Shown piece after piece: positions 10,862 through 22,344 of a stretch of DNA of 64,000 nucleotides (position 1 is the first letter of the stretch; each line of letters opens with the position of its first letter). The translations under genes were made by a program, and so were the position numbers. The stretch spans positions 1,617,001 to 1,681,000 of the forward strand of contig JAHDVF020001348.1 of assembly GCA_022606425.2 (NCBI GenBank), in the 5' to 3' direction. The notes under the pieces were generated by a model. That model saw only the letters and a program-made list of their open reading frames with translations, was not told the origin of the DNA and did no database searches. The stretch is from Lepidostoma basale (Eukaryota > Arthropoda > Insecta > Trichoptera > Lepidostomatidae).

Positions 10862-11262
10862 CTTCTTCTTCTTCTTCTTTTAATAGATCTGACGATCTGT
10901 GACACAGAAATCATGTCTCGTCGGATGATGAGATCCAGCTGTCCCTCCATCTCATAGGCGGTCTTCCAGGTGGGCGGTGTCCGGAAGGGATTTCATAAGC
11001 GGCTGTATATGCGAGTCTGTCACCATCCATTCGGGCTACATGGTCCCTCCAGTATCTTCTTCTGGATCTACTCCACTGAACGATATCCTCTATTTCGCAA
11101 GTTTTTATATCTACGTTGCGGACACGATCTCGGAGGGTTTTTCCAGTAATTGATCTTAGGACCTTCATCTCCGATGTTCTTAGAAGTCCCTTGGTTCGCA
11201 CAGTGTCAGCCCGCGTTTCTACAGCGTACGTCATGATAGGTCGCACGCATGTTTTATATCAT
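10862..11262 (-). mobile_element. LINE-B, 3' fragment inside MITE-X
   Basis: A 111-codon minus frame (11246-10911) is open from MRPIMTYAVETRADTVRTKG through KTLRDRVRNVDIKTCEIEDI to RWRDSWISSSDET. One codon is lost against the 58512 copy, at 'VRNVDI-KTCE'. The tail is (GAA)5 (10862-10878 as CTT repeats). Flanking DNA on both sides is MITE-X, so the LINE landed in that element. Confidence 0.87.
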
Positions 11263-11299
11263 TGAAGTTTTATTATATTTTATGGGAATTTCGTTAAGT

Positions 11300-11450
11300 T
11301 GGACGTCCCCCTGACGTTGGACCGGCGATGTTATAAGGATTGCTGGTCCTAGATGGATGAACGTGACAATTGATAGGGAGCAGTGGCATGCTTTGGGAGA
11401 GGCCTACGTTCATCAGTGAAGGACAGGCAGCTGATAAGAAAGTATGGGAA
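11300..11450 (+). mobile_element. LINE-C-like 3' remnant
   Basis: In broken frames it gives VGRPP...VGPAMLQG, then 'WMNVTIDREQWHALGEAYVH' and a stop shortly after. This matches the end of LINE-C proteins. There is no clear GAA tail. Confidence 0.45.
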
Positions 11451-11509
11451 TTAGTATTATTATTGTTGTGTTGAATCGCTCTTTAGATCATTACAGCACA
11501 AGCCAAATC

Positions 11510-11706
11510 GATGTAAAGGGTATAGCTATCATTTTTATTTTCGTGACATGTGATAGGTACATAGCTAATCTATCGCTATTTTATTGTCAAATAAATTCTG
11601 CACCAGACCAATGATAGTGTGACAATTAAACTGCCATCGCCGGGATTCGAACCCGGGAGCTTCGGGGTGCAGTCAAAGCACTTACCGCTCGGATACGAAG
11701 GTCGTC
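11510..11706 (-). mobile_element. SINE-1 copy
   Basis: The minus strand has an A-box head with 'GAGCGGTAAGTGC', a strong B box GGGTTCGAATCCCGG, and the body to 'GCTATACCC'. The tail differs from the other subgroup: it ends after 'GCTATA' rather than 'TTGTATAC'. Confidence 0.85.
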
Positions 11707-11711
11707 GGAGT

Positions 11712-12062
11712 GACATGTTTCGTCTTGCTAGGGCATTATCAAAAGTCATAAAAATAATTAATTTGAAAACTTATATTTTTTAGAAATAATACTTAAAAAT
11801 ATTATACATATTATATTTAGCAGATTAATTCCTCCTATTTTATTATATTCGACCGGTTTTAGCAGCTCAAAAATGTGGAGTGGAATAACTTAATACATAT
11901 TATGTTTAAAAATATACTCTTTTTTATTTTTTTTCATTAATTACAATGAACTTCTACTTAGATATTTCAATCAACAACTTAAAAATTTTCTAGAATTTTC
12001 ATTTTGTTTTATGGGAATGACATATTTCGCCTTGCTGAGGCATTATCAAATATCATTATTTT
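11712..12062 (-). repeat. MITE-X copies
   Basis: Two cores, GACATGTTTCGTCTTGCTAGG at 11712 and ATGACATATTTCGCCTTGCTG at 12016, each followed by 'GCATTATCAAA'. Between them is AT-rich sequence with a fragment of the 'CGACCGGTTTTAGCAGCTC' motif at 11851-11869 that is also found in MITE-P. Confidence 0.6.
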
Positions 12063-12064
12063 TT

Positions 12065-12727
12065 TTAAATGGTGATCTCGAAAGGCCGTCGAAACCAATA
12101 CGAACTAGAAAAACCACTGGAATAAAATTTTATATTTATAAGAGCATATCCTTCGTTTGCCAAATGATCCAAATTCATTAAAAAAATATACATATTGTAT
12201 AATATTTGATATATTGCATAATTGCGCAGATTTTTACATTCTTAACCGATGTTTCGGAGATGGTTGTTCCATCTTCAGGGTGGTTGCCCGAAACGTTGTT
12301 CGAGAAAGACGAGTTACATTGGTTTTTCCAAGATAAAACAAAAATGGTATGTTCGTTTTACATAATTTCTCGTGTAGCGGAGAAATGATTTGTTTTTATT
12401 GAAAGGGCACTTCGTGTTCCGATGCGCCTCTGTTCTAATAAAGCTTTCATTTTGTTATGGCTACAATCCACTAGTCATCGTCCTGGAACTCTGCGGTCGG
12501 TTCGTACGGCTCCCATATAAGATGAAGTATCGTAAACTCTCCTTAATCAGTTTATTTTTCCACGCTCGCTGGTCACGTATTGCCGCCTCGGTTGTGGTTT
12601 GTCCCATCGACCATTCATTTCAAAACAATTATTTTAAAATAAAATTTCAAACAAATTCGAAAGAATGACTGTAAATAAAATGGCTTTTAATATTTCCCAT
12701 TTCTTGTATATACGTTATATTTAGTTG
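12065..12727. other. Unassigned
   Basis: Includes an opposed pair GATGTTTCGGAGATGGTTG / GGTTGCCCGAAACGTTG (12248-12299). It also holds a moderately GC-rich stretch at 12400-12610 with a 92-codon frame (12390-12668) in which I recognise no domain. The stretch could be an old repeat or unique DNA. Confidence 0.35.
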
Positions 12728-13440
12728 CCTTCTTCTTTCTTTTTGTCCTGTCACCACGCTGTGGTGCACAGGGCCTCAAGAAACCTTCTCCACCCGACTC
12801 TTTCGCATGCCTGATGCCTAACATCATCCCAAGTGAGGCCTGCTGCCTTAACCTCGCCCTGCAGGGTTCTTCTTCAGGTGGCTCTAGGTCTGCCTCGCTT
12901 CCTGTTTCCCCCCAGTCTAGTGCTCCCTGAGCGATGCAGGCTGGGTTCCGTCTCTCATTTCGTCTTGGTCGACTGTTCTCTACTGGCTTTTCACTTGCCA
13001 TGGTCCAGAGAAAGGCATTTGACACTGTTTGGGGCCAATAGAACTTAAATATTCAGCGAAGGCACCTATTTATAAACACCTGGAGTTTTCCAGTAACGTC
13101 CGCGGTAGATTTCCAAGTCTCACATACGTACAGCAGTACGCTTTAACGCTACTGCTGAATATTTGGAGCTTGAGCTTTCTCGAAATGATACTGGAACGCC
13201 ATACAGAGCGAAGCATAGCGGAAGCTCCCCTTGCCTTGTAGAGTCTAATGGCTACATCTTCCTCCGTACCTCCCGAGCCTACTATCATACTACCGAGGTA
13301 GCAACAGCTGGTCGTGATCACAAGGGGGACACCGTGGAGCAATATTGGGGTGGAGTCATTTGAGGACACTCGTAGGTCTACTGTCTTGGATTTGTTAATT
13401 TTGAGACCTATTTTTACCGCTATATTTAGTTGTACCAGAG
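12728..13440 (-). mobile_element. LINE-F, 3' fragment (RT end plus C-terminal domain)
   Basis: Minus strand. The 129-codon frame from 13459 reads GLKINKSKTVDLRVSSNDST, then CCYLGSMIVGSGGTEEDVAI, then KLKLQIFSSSVKAY, and ends at the domain 'LLYGCETW' (degraded). A second frame (13025-12687) carries the downstream part, RRNERRNPACIAQGALDWGE, with shifts. The end is a CTTCTTTCTTTTTGTC run at 12733-12748. Typical of a LINE C-terminus; about 710 bp survive. A Tc1-like element begins just beyond its 5' side. Confidence 0.85.
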
Positions 13441-13457
13441 TAAAAATTTTAATCACC

Positions 13458-14517
13458 ATGGATGGATATAGCGTTCAACAACACGGTCAAATTATAAAAT
13501 TGTTTTATCAAAATGGGTGTTCTGTTCGGGCAACGCTCCGCGCGCTTCGCCCATTTTACGGTCGCCATAAGCGTCCTACCGAGAGGACTATACGCAGTGT
13601 GGTGGATAAATTTGAGTCCACTGGTTCAGTAATCAATCAACCAACACCTGTTCGTCGACGAAACGCAAGATCTGCCGAAAACATCGCCGCTGTCCTTGAG
13701 AGTGTGCATGAGAAACCGAGGCAGTCGATTACGCGTCGCTCACAAGAACTTGGCCTCTCGCAGACCACAACCTGGCGAATTTTGCGTCGTGACTTGGGCC
13801 TGCACCCGTACAAAATTCAACTGACCCAGGAGCTGAAGGTAAACGACTATAGACAACGACTTGTGTGCTGAATGGGCTCTGGAGCCGTTGGAAACTGACC
13901 CTAATTTTCATCGATAAATCATCTTCAGCGATGAGGCCCATTTCTGGATGAATGGGTACGTCAACAAACGAAATCGTCGAATTCGGAACGATACCAATCC
14001 ACATGAGATTCAAAAGCGTCCAATGTATCCCAAAAAAGTCACTGTTTGGTGTAGATTTTGGGCTGGCGGCATCATCGGTCCATATTTCTTTGAGAACGAC
14101 GTTGGCCAGGCCATCACCGTCAACGGCGAGCGCTATAGGTTGATGATTACCAACTTCTTTTGGCCTGAATTGGATGATATGGACACCATCGACATGTGGT
14201 TTACGTGGCGCTACGTGCTACATGGCTCATGCCACATTGGACATTCTGCACGAGCGATTTTAGGGCATGGTCATCTCACGTGGAGGTGATGTGAACTGGC
14301 CACCGAGATAGACTTTTTCTTGTGGGGTTTTCTTAAGTCGCAGGTCTATGCGAATAAGCCACAAACCACAGCGGCCCTCAAAGCCAACATAACCCATGCC
14401 ATCGGTGAAATTCGACCTGATTTATGTGGCAGAGTCATGGAAAATTGGATACTTCGGATGCGCGCCACCCAGAAGAGCCTCAGCAAACATTTGAACGATG
14501 TTATTTTCCATACATAA
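13458..14517 (+). pseudogene. Tc1/mariner-like transposase, broken
   Basis: The N-terminal 138 codons (13458-13871) are open: MDGYSVQQHGQIIKLFYQNG and ALRPFYGRHKRPTERTIRSV (helix-turn-helix), then a second HTH, ITRRSQELGLSQTTTWRILR. A stop and frame change follow at 13869. IIFSDEAHFWMNGYVNKRN with the first catalytic Asp is at 13919-13975, and WPELDDMDTIDMWF at 14162-14203. The second catalytic region should be QDGATCH but the Asp is lost ('TWRYVL'; GATC-like at 14212). The end FFLWGFLKSQVYANKPQTTA runs to NDVIFHT-stop at 14517, and the third catalytic Asp region is also damaged. It is nearly full length (about 350 codons) but inactive, and is a relative of MITE-M. Confidence 0.88.
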
Positions 14518-14520
14518 TGG

Positions 14521-15214
14521 CATCAATAGGCCTTTTAAACGAATAAAAATTTCGATGATATCTCACACACACTTTATTTTATTTAAATTTAACCCGACGA
14601 TCGCCGTAAGCACACATGTGCGCTCTACGTAGACGATCGCCATAAGCGCAGCTGTGCGCGCTTCGCAATATTCGAAAGATGTATTTCAAAATTAATTCCG
14701 ATTTTCTCGACATCTATGAATATTTTAAAATATTAACAAACCAAAAAGCGCTTAATGAAAGACCCTTTACTTATCGTGACCACACATATAGAAGTACCAA
14801 TTCAAACATAGTTTAAAGGTTGTTAAAAATAAATATGACTTGACTTCGAGGCAATGAAAATTATTATGTACCTACTCGTATATTATGTTTCGTGCTTATT
14901 GCTAGTAGCTAAGCAAATTGTTTGCATAATCTGGCGAATCGTATCGAAGGCACGATCGAACGAATTATAAATGATAATTGTGTGAGGAATAAATAAAATA
15001 ATCGGTATTTTATCGTAAAAACTATTTCCACGTAATCAATCACCGATTTACGATAAAATCTGTATTCTGTTTTTAACAGGAACATGATTATGAATAATAA
15101 ATTATTTCAGTCGATACGTGAATGCATTATTAATTTATTAAATTTTTATAGAAGACGGCAAGAAGAACAAACCACTCAATAAGTGTTTAAATATTTTATA
15201 CACATAGCCCGAAG
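14521..15214. other. 3' flank of the transposase relic, then unassigned AT-rich DNA
   Basis: Holds a near-direct repeat GACGATCGCC(G/A)TAAGC(G)CA.. at 14595-14662 and an inverted ATCGGTATTTTATCGTAAAA / TTTACGATAAAATCTG pair at 15001-15062. No frames or family repeats were seen. The downstream end of the transposon could not be placed. Confidence 0.4.
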
Positions 15215-15390
15215 TGATCAGGACTTGAAAAGTTGGAAGAAGACAGCTGTCCTGGCTGCGGAACATCAAAGAGTGGACAGGGACAAGAGTTCAGAACCTG
15301 TTCTAAGTGGCGCAGGATAGAGATGCCTTTGCTGCAGTGATCGCCAACATTGGGGGGGACCTGACACGGCACCGAAAGAAGAAGAATGTT
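15215..15390 (+). mobile_element. LINE-D, 3' end
   Basis: Encodes GRRQLSWLRNIKEWTG, then the end AQDRDAFAAVIANIGG, followed by 'DLTRH' and an AAGAAGAAG tail at 15377-15387. It matches 45850-46012. Confidence 0.75.
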
Positions 15391-15476
15391 TGTGATTTTT
15401 ATTCAAATAAATGAAATAAATAAAACAATTACTCTTATTGACTCTTTTTTTATTATTTTTTTTATTTTTTATTTTT

Positions 15477-15712
15477 TATGTACACAACAGGTCGTTTGGA
15501 CCCAATTACTGTACACAATTTTTTATTTTTTAGCTATTATATTGATTCTCGTGACATGTGATAGGTAGCCAATCTATCGCCATTTTATTGTCACGTGAAT
15601 TCTACACCAGACCAAAGACAGTGTGTCAATCACACTGCCATCGCCGGGAATCGAACCCAGGACCTTTGGCATGGAAGTCAGAGCTTGTAACCACTCTGCC
15701 ACGAAGGTCGTC
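15477..15712 (-). mobile_element. SINE-1, full length
   Basis: Complete minus-strand copy. The tail end reads 'GTCGTTTGGACCCAATTACTG' on the plus strand, and the body and head carry an A box (GGCAGAGTGG) and B box (GGGTTCGATTCC). It is one of the least diverged copies here. Confidence 0.9.
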
Positions 15713-15714
15713 TC

Positions 15715-16010
15715 TTGGAGCTATCAATCCTCTACGCTGGAGGATTGATCTGATCCCAAGTACCTATCCACACCTCCTGGACTTTGGTCTCCCCTGGAAA
15801 CTATGCGAAATGTTAGAGATCGAGTGTGAATAACCTCGGTGGATAATATTGATGCATAGGCTAACGTGGAAGGACACCTCGCCAACCCGTCTGGCAAGCG
15901 TGGCGTTGTAATGCCAACCACCCCCCGTATGACATGTCATACATGGAGAAGTATGGGGGAGGCCTATATGTCCAACAGTGGACGACAACGGCTGTTAAAG
16001 AAAGAAAATT
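15715..16010 (+). mobile_element. Possible LINE 3' end
   Basis: The end translates as EKYGGGLYVQQWTTTAVKER, close to the '-AYVQQW-' terminus of LINE-C-like proteins. Upstream coding is not recognisable. The call is weak. Confidence 0.4.
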
Positions 16011-16431
16011 CTCTTTCATTCTTCTATTTCTAGTTCCATGCTTCACCTCCATAAATATTTCGTTTTTATACACAGTTTACCTTCGTTATAATATATATAA
16101 TATGTTGTAGGTATATAGTATTATAATAGTTTACGACTGATTCGTATAGGACGAGCTAATGACAGAGTAGCGTGTTTTCGCTTGGATGTTCAATGTAGGT
16201 TTGGTTATAGAACCATGTAAGCTGCTAATTTCTCTGGAAATGGATATTTAATTACCCTACTTCACGTGTGCACGTGTACTCTCGCGCACATTAAATTATC
16301 AAATCTTCCCCAATACGTGATTACGTGAGACTACAGCGTGTTCCGAAACGACTTATCAGTTAAATTTTTTTGTATATATTTATTATTTTCTGTAACAATG
16401 ATATAAACCACTATACTAAATACGAATAATA
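16011..16431. other. Unassigned AT-rich DNA
   Basis: A crumb of LINE-A minus strand may lie at 16010-16050 ('TCTAGTTCCATGCTTC'). The rest shows no frame or repeat that I can support. Confidence 0.35.
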
Positions 16432-17185
16432 ATGGACAGGGGTATTGAAAGAAGCATTGGGTCAGTACACCTACAATTCCTGCTGAATAGTATGAATGAG
16501 GTATGCTTGCGAAATGATCTGATGATGAATGTTAATAAGTACAAGGTAATGATGTTTGAAAAAGAAGAAATCATGACAGTCTGCAACATAAGCGTGAATG
16601 GTGAAAATTTGGAGCAAGTAGATGAGTTCGTGTATTTAGGTAGTAAGTTTACAAAAGTGGAGAGCGATTTTGAAAGAAGGGTTGGGGCAGGCTACAAAGT
16701 GAATGGTGCACTTAAAGTTGTCATCGCAAACAAAAACGTATTTAAAAAAGATAAAGAGGCAGTGCACAATGGTGTTCTTGTACAGACTTTAAATGTATGG
16801 AAGCGAAGCATAAAACTGGAAAAATAAGGATGAAAATAGAATAAATGCAGTAGAAATGAGATCTCTAAGACGCATGTGTTGATACTCTGTGTATGATAGT
16901 GTCGAATGAAAATATAAGAAGTGAATGCGGTGCGAATGATGGTATTATGAACAATATGTAAATATTATGAACAGTATGTTAACGATGTAAATGGAACTAG
17001 AAATAGAGAAAGGCCGAAGAAAACGCGGCACGATCAAATAAATCAAATATTGAGTCAGAGAAATCGACGCGCGTGCATGACACGATGTATGCATGTTGAG
17101 GAATCGAGAGAAATATGTCAGGAAAGAAAAGTGTGGCAGTCCATTCTTTCTGCCTACCCCTTCGGAGAGACGGCGTGATGGTTAG
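16432..17185 (+). mobile_element. LINE-A, 3' fragment
   Basis: A 131-codon open frame begins in the RT thumb: MNEVCLRNDLMMNVNKYKVM, EIMTVCNISVNGENLEQVDE, FVYLGSKFTKVESDFERRVG, ANKNVFKKDKEAVHNGVLVQ. Frames then shift. The 3' part runs HDQINQIL...NRRACMTRCMHVEESREI, then the TTAG tail at 17178-17193. It lacks the YADD box. Confidence 0.85.
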
Positions 17186-17256
17186 TTAGTTAATAATTAA
17201 GTTAAGTTCTCAATTAATTCAATTAAGTTAAGTTAAGTTAATAATAAACATTAACA

Positions 17257-17336
17257 GTTAATCTAACGCCATTTTATTGACACAAGTATTCTACACCAGA
17301 CCAACGACAGTGTGACAATCACACTGCCATCATCGC
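17257..17336 (-). mobile_element. SINE-1, internal fragment
   Basis: Only the middle of the element survives: CGCCATTTTATTGACAC and 'TACACCAGACCAACGACAGTG', ending at the 'GGCGATGATGGCAGTG' hairpin. Both promoter boxes are lost. Confidence 0.7.
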
Positions 17337-17619
17337 CATTCTTCATATTTATATGCGTTCCAAATGACCAAACCAATGCAGTCTTTATCGTCCATGAGTC
17401 TAATTTGTGGATACATATTCAATATTATTTATTGTGTATTTTATACGATCCAAAAACGCCACTGAACGACTGGCAATCAATCAATTGATATTAGATCAAT
17501 GTATTATATTTCATCTTAACCTTGCTCTTTGAAATATAATACTTTGGGACGAAACAATCACTCTGTGATATGGCATTAAAATACATTCATGTTTTGCTGT
17601 CGAAATTGGATATTACACT

Positions 17620-17705
17620 TCTTCTTCTCTTGGCGTCATGTCAGGCCGGTTGACTATCGCTTTAGAGTAGGCATCTCTTTCCGTGGCAGCTCGAAACAGC
17701 TGTCG
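17620..17705 (-). mobile_element. LINE-D, 3' remnant
   Basis: Minus strand. The tail appears as CTTCTTCTCTTGGCGTCATGTCAGG, then the end of the coding region. It joins at 17690 to 'CGAAACAGCTGTCGCGACAATT', a motif of the satellite at 49.7 kb. Confidence 0.5.
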
Positions 17706-17739
17706 CGACAATTTCATATAAATTATATAAATAAATGAA

Positions 17740-18210
17740 ATCACTGAGAAAAACCGGAAAATACCGATGCGAAAAGTTTATGAAGCCTGTGTTCTGCCAG
17801 TTGATACTTATAGTCTTGAAACTATAACATTGTCAACAAAATGCCGAGAAACTACGAGTGACCCAAAGAGCCATGGAAAGAGCCATGTTAGGAATAAGCC
17901 TAAGAGACAGAGTCAGAAACGATACGGTGAGAGAAAAAACAAAGGTCACTGACATTATCCACAGGGTAGTGACTCTAAAATGGCAATGGGCAAGTCTCGT
18001 AGCCTGTAGCTCAGACGAAGAATGGACAAGAAGACTGCTGACTTGGAGACCGTGGACAGCAAAGAGTAGTGCAATGCGACTGCAACTACTGTGTAAGGAT
18101 GACCTGAACAGAATGTTGGAATAACCTGGATGCATTCTGCATAAGACATAGTGACATGGAAGCGAATGGAGGAAGCCTTTGACGGAAATAGGCTGAGGAA
18201 GACGAAGAAG
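17740..18210 (+). mobile_element. LINE-C, 3' fragment
   Basis: RKIPMRKVYEACVLPVDTYS is in one frame. A one-base change shifts to TQRAMERAMLGISLRDRVRN and DTVREKTKVTDIIHRVVTLK (17858-18124). It ends with GITWMHSA, a stop, VTWKRMEEAF and a GACGAAGAAGAT tail near 18200. It is a close relative of the copies at 31395 (minus) and 44430. Confidence 0.83.
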
Positions 18211-18309
18211 ATATTGTTATTTGAAATTTCATGGTAGAAGTTTATTGTAAATAATGAAAATAAAATAAAAAAATTTAAAAGTATTTTTTAAATGTATATT
18301 TATTGTAAT

Positions 18310-18375
18310 TAAAATCCTCTGATGTTTGTGTCTTCGACCGGTTTCGGCAGCTCGCTGCCATCTTCTGATACCTAT
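18310..18375 (-). repeat. MITE-P half
   Basis: Carries TCGACCGGTTTCGGCAGCTC, then GCTGCCATCTTCTG, one arm of the foldback seen complete at 26764 and 53178. The opposite arm is missing, though 'CAGAGGATTTTAACTAAAT' flanking sequence recurs at 18572. Confidence 0.6.
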
Positions 18376-18604
18376 TTCAAATTTTAGGGTTATATTATGT
18401 ATGAAATGAACATGGTAGGGGTTGAAGTTTAACGATTCTTTATAATCCAATGGTGTTAAAAGGTTCGAACAGTATTACTAATATAATTATTATTATATAT
18501 ATTTTTTTGTAAATTAAATTATTTTTAGTTTCAATATAAAAATGCTTTATTTAATTACAAAGACCCAAACATCAGAGGATTTTAACTAAATATACGTTTT
18601 AAAA

Positions 18605-19035
18605 TTTAATGGAAGCGAAGCATGGAACTGGCAAAAGAAGGATGAAAGTAGAATAAATGCAGTTGAAATGAGATCTCTTAGACGAATGTGTGGATCCTCT
18701 GTATCAAATGAAAATATAAGAAGTGAATGCGGTGCGAATGATGGTGTTATGAACAAAATAATAAAAGGATCATTAAGATGGTTTGGACATATGGAAAGAA
18801 GAATGAAGAAAGAATGGTAAAAAATTATATGTTAACGATGTAAATTGAACCAGAAATAGAGAAAGACCGAGAAAAAAGTGGCATGATCAAATAAATCAAA
18901 TATTGAATGTCGGCCATGTGAGGAGTCAGAGAAATCGACGCGCGTGCATGACATGATGTACGAGTATGAATGTTGAGGAAGCGGGAGAAATATGTCAGGA
19001 AATAAAAGTGTGGCAGTCCATTATTTCTGCCTATT
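18605..19035 (+). mobile_element. LINE-A, 3' fragment
   Basis: Starts at the GSEAWNWQKKDESRINAVEM region and ends at 'WQSIISAY' without a tail. There it runs directly into a minus-strand LINE-A piece. Together they form an inverted pair. Confidence 0.8.
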
Positions 19036-19041
19036 ATTATT

Positions 19042-19275
19042 TATGCACGCGGGTCGATTTCTCTGACTCCTCACATGGCCGACATTCAATATTTTATTTA
19101 TTTGATCGTGCCACGTTTTCCTCGGTCTTCCTCTATTTCTGGTTCCATTTACATCGTTAACATATATTTTTTTTACCATTCTTTCTTCATTCATTCTTTC
19201 AATATGTCCAAACCATCTTAATGATCCTTTCATTATTTTGTTCATAACACCATCATTCGCACCGCATTCATATCA
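19042..19275 (-). mobile_element. LINE-A, internal fragment
   Basis: A minus frame (19245-19021) is open: MNKIMKGSLRWFGHIERMNE, ...NRGRPRKTWHDQINKILNVG, HVRSQRNRPACI. No tail is present and the upstream end stops near the 'ECGANDGVMNK' codons. Confidence 0.8.
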
Positions 19276-19307
19276 GATGCAGTGTTCATATTTAGATTTT
19301 TAGACAC

Positions 19308-19725
19308 ATTTCTCTCGCTTCCTTAACAATTATAGCGTCGATTTCTCTGACTCCTCACATGGCCGACATTCAATATTTGATTTATTTGATCGTGCCACGT
19401 TTTCCTCGGTCTTCCTCTATTTCTGGTTTCATTTACATCGTTAACATTAAACTTTTTTTACCATTCTTTCTTCATTCATTCTTTCCATATGTCCAAACCA
19501 TCTTAATGATCCTTTCATTATTTTGTTCAAGAAACCATCATTCGCACCGCATTCACTTCTTATATTTTCATTCGACACTCTATCATACACAGAGTATGCA
19601 CACATTCGTCTACGAGATCTCATTTCTACTGCATTTATTCTACTCTCATCCTTCTTTTGGGAGTTCCATGCTTCGCTTTCATACATAATGGTCGATAGAA
19701 GAACAGCATTGTGCATAGTTAGTTA
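19308..19725 (-). mobile_element. LINE-A, 3' fragment
   Basis: Minus frame 19716-19447: MHNAVLLSTIMYESEAWNSQ, KKDESRINAVEMRSRRRMCA, ...KIMKGSLRWFGHMERMNEER. Further downstream codons (RGRPRKTWHDQINQ) continue to about 19345. The 5' end, not the 3' end, is bordered by a TTAG-like run at 19721-19738. Confidence 0.8.
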
Positions 19726-20211
19726 TTTAGTTAGTTAATTTCATGATAATATGGATTTTTCGACTTGAAGTCTTCGATGGCTATGAAATTGGACATCAAT
19801 ATTTTATTCATGATAGCTGTCCCTCCATAATGTCCGACTGATGAATGTTTAATGTTTGCCCTTCAGATCTAACATAGACAAAGTGGCGTAGCAACGCCAG
19901 CGCAAAGACATAAATAAGATATTAAGCCGAAAGGAGAATTTGAAACCATCGCGATCGATAATACTTAGGAATAGCTTAAGTATAGATATATGGAAATTGT
20001 AATGTAATTATGTATAATACTATTGAATTACGAATATAAATAAATTAGTGGTTCATTTGTTAGGGCGTGCTTTGTATAAATAGATAGAATAAACATTTTT
20101 TTTTGTTAAGATATTTAAAAAAACATTTACTATGGATTTTGTGAAGAAAGAATCTTCTATATGTTTTAAACTTTGTGGTGACATAATAAATAAGTATAAA
20201 TAAGCACAAAT
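19726..20211. other. Unassigned AT-rich DNA
   Basis: No open frame, promoter boxes or family repeat seen between a LINE-A fragment and a foldback. Confidence 0.35.
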
Positions 20212-20373
20212 AACTTAGTTAACACCACTTTATTATGAGTATATTTATTTGTCTACATGTTTCGAAAGGATTGCTTTCGAAACAGTATACTGTTGTTCCT
20301 GAAGATGAAAGCATTGCTTTCGAAACATATAGACAAATAAATATACTCATAATAAAGTGGTGTTAACTAAGTT
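20212..20373. repeat. Foldback element, about 55-bp arms
   Basis: The left arm begins AACTTAGTTAACACCACTTT. The right arm, ending ...AAAGTGGTGTTAACTAAGTT, is its reverse complement. Both continue inward through 'ATTATGAGTATATTTATTTGTCT' to a TTTCGAAAG motif. The spacer of about 50 bp contains GCTTTCGAAAC repeats. Non-coding. Confidence 0.85.
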
Positions 20374-20375
20374 AA

Positions 20376-20915
20376 CTAACTAACTAACTAACTAACCATC
20401 ACGCCGTCTCCCCGGAGGGGTAGGCAGAAAGAATGGAACGCCACACTGTTCTGTCCTGACATACTTCTCTCGATTCCTCTACATTCATACATCTTGTCAT
20501 GCACGCACGTCGATTTCTCCGACTCCTCACGTGACCGACATTCAATATTTGATTGATTTGATCGTGCCACGTTTTCCTCGGCCTTCCTCTATTTCTAGCT
20601 CCGTTCACGCCGTTTACATATACCTTCTTTACCATTCTGTCTTCACTCATTCTTTCCATGTGTCCAAACCATCTTAATGACCCTTTCCTTATTTTGTTCA
20701 TAACACTTTCATTCGCACCACATTCACTTCTTATACTTGCATTTGTCACTCTATCATATACAGATTTGCCACACATTCGTCTTAGAGATCTCATTTCTAC
20801 TGCATTTATTCTACTTTCATCCTTCTTTTGCCAGTTCCATGCTTCACTTCTATACATAAGGGTCGGCACAAGAACACCATTGTGCACTGCCATCTTGGCT
20901 TTTTTGGATATACTT
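20376..20915 (-). mobile_element. LINE-A, 3' fragment with 164-codon open frame
   Basis: The minus frame 20893-20399 is unbroken from MAVHNGVLVPTLMYRSEAWN to the natural stop after ILSAYPSGETA. It carries KGSLRWFGHMERMSEDRMVK, RGRPRKTWHDQINQILNVGH and RRACMTRCMNVEESREVCQD. The tail is (TTAG)5. It has no RT catalytic motifs, so it cannot act alone. The intact frame suggests a fairly young insertion. Confidence 0.9.
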
Positions 20916-20936
20916 ATTTATTATGGTTTTCCATTA

Positions 20937-21200
20937 AAGGCCGTGCCACACTGTTTGAAACAAACTCTCCACAGGGGTGACCTTGGTGGAGAGCTGTGGA
21001 GTCCACGGTTGGTGTAGCGTCCACACACGGTTGTAAACAAGCTCTCCACACGTGGAATGCGTGTTTAAACGCGCGTCCGTCCACAAAGTTTGTTGAAGGT
21101 CAAACGAATTTTGGTTTCAAACAAGTGTCTACACAGTTTTAAATCGCCGGTGGAGACCGATATGGAGAGCTTGTTTAAAACAGTGTGGCCCGGTTTGAAC
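20937..21200. mobile_element. MITE-H copy, larger member
   Basis: Left terminus AAGGCCGTGCCACACTGTTT; right terminus AAACAGTGTGGCCCGGTTT. A TTA precedes the left end. Internal sub-repeats 'CTCTCCAC' and 'GGTGGAGA' appear in both orientations. The TIR core matches the 23184 element. No coding capacity. The right TSD is not clear. Confidence 0.7.
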
Positions 21201-21582
21201 TTTGAAATGAAATAAAACAACATGTCTAGGTGATATTGCCACGTTTTTTAAACTTAAAAGCAAATTTAATGAATTTAATGGCAAATGGCTTTGCTGCAGG
21301 TGGTCAAATCCTGGTTGTCAACGGATTTTTCAATAGGGAAAGTAGAACTTTGACAGCGTAGAGCGGCCAATTCAGTAAAGCGATAGCTGTCAAATTTGAC
21401 AAGAATACTTATTTAGTATTAACATTTCACCATATAACGCTACACGCTTCAACAACGTGTTGAAATTGTTAAAATTTATTAAGTTTCATATGAACATAGT
21501 TATACAGCTTTTTTATTGAAGTTTCCTGGTAACAGTTAATTGTAAGTATTAAAAATTATTTATTTAAATAAAATTCATAATT
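21201..21582. other. Unassigned
   Basis: AT-rich. The only weak structure is an AACAACGTGTTGAAATTGTT inverted motif near 21451. No family match. Confidence 0.35.
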
Positions 21583-21800
21583 GACGACCTTCGTGTCAGA
21601 GTGGCAAGATCTTCGACTGCCATACTGAAGTTCCCGAGTTTGATTTCTAGCGATGGCAGTGTGATTATCACACTGTCTATTGTGGTATGGTGTAGAATTC
21701 ACGTGACAATAAAATGGCGATAGATTAGCTACCTATCACATGTCATGAGAATCAATATGGTAGCTATACATCTAAATATCAATTTGGGTCGTGCTGTAAT
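21583..21800 (+). mobile_element. SINE-1 copy, alternative tail
   Basis: Head GACGACCTTCGTGTCAGAGTG, a degraded B box (GAGTTTGATTTCTAG), and the body to 'GAATCAATATGGTAGCTATAC'. It then ends in a distinct segment, 'TTGGGTCGTGCTGTAATGG', shared with 53562-53665. This marks a tail subgroup. Confidence 0.83.
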
Positions 21801-22020
21801 GGTGTAATGAGCGAAAAATTTAAGTAATGAAAATATATATTTTTTGAATTACAAAAAAAAAACAAATCTATTATTTATATTTATTTAATGATATTTATTG
21901 TTCATAGAATGGAGTGCATGACTTGCTCAATAGGTGTGTTATCGATGATCAGTTTACAGATCGTTCAAATGAGTCGTCTAAATGTTTTTCGTTTGTTATG
22001 TCTCATTTGTGTATCAACAG

Positions 22021-22344
<324 letters not shown>

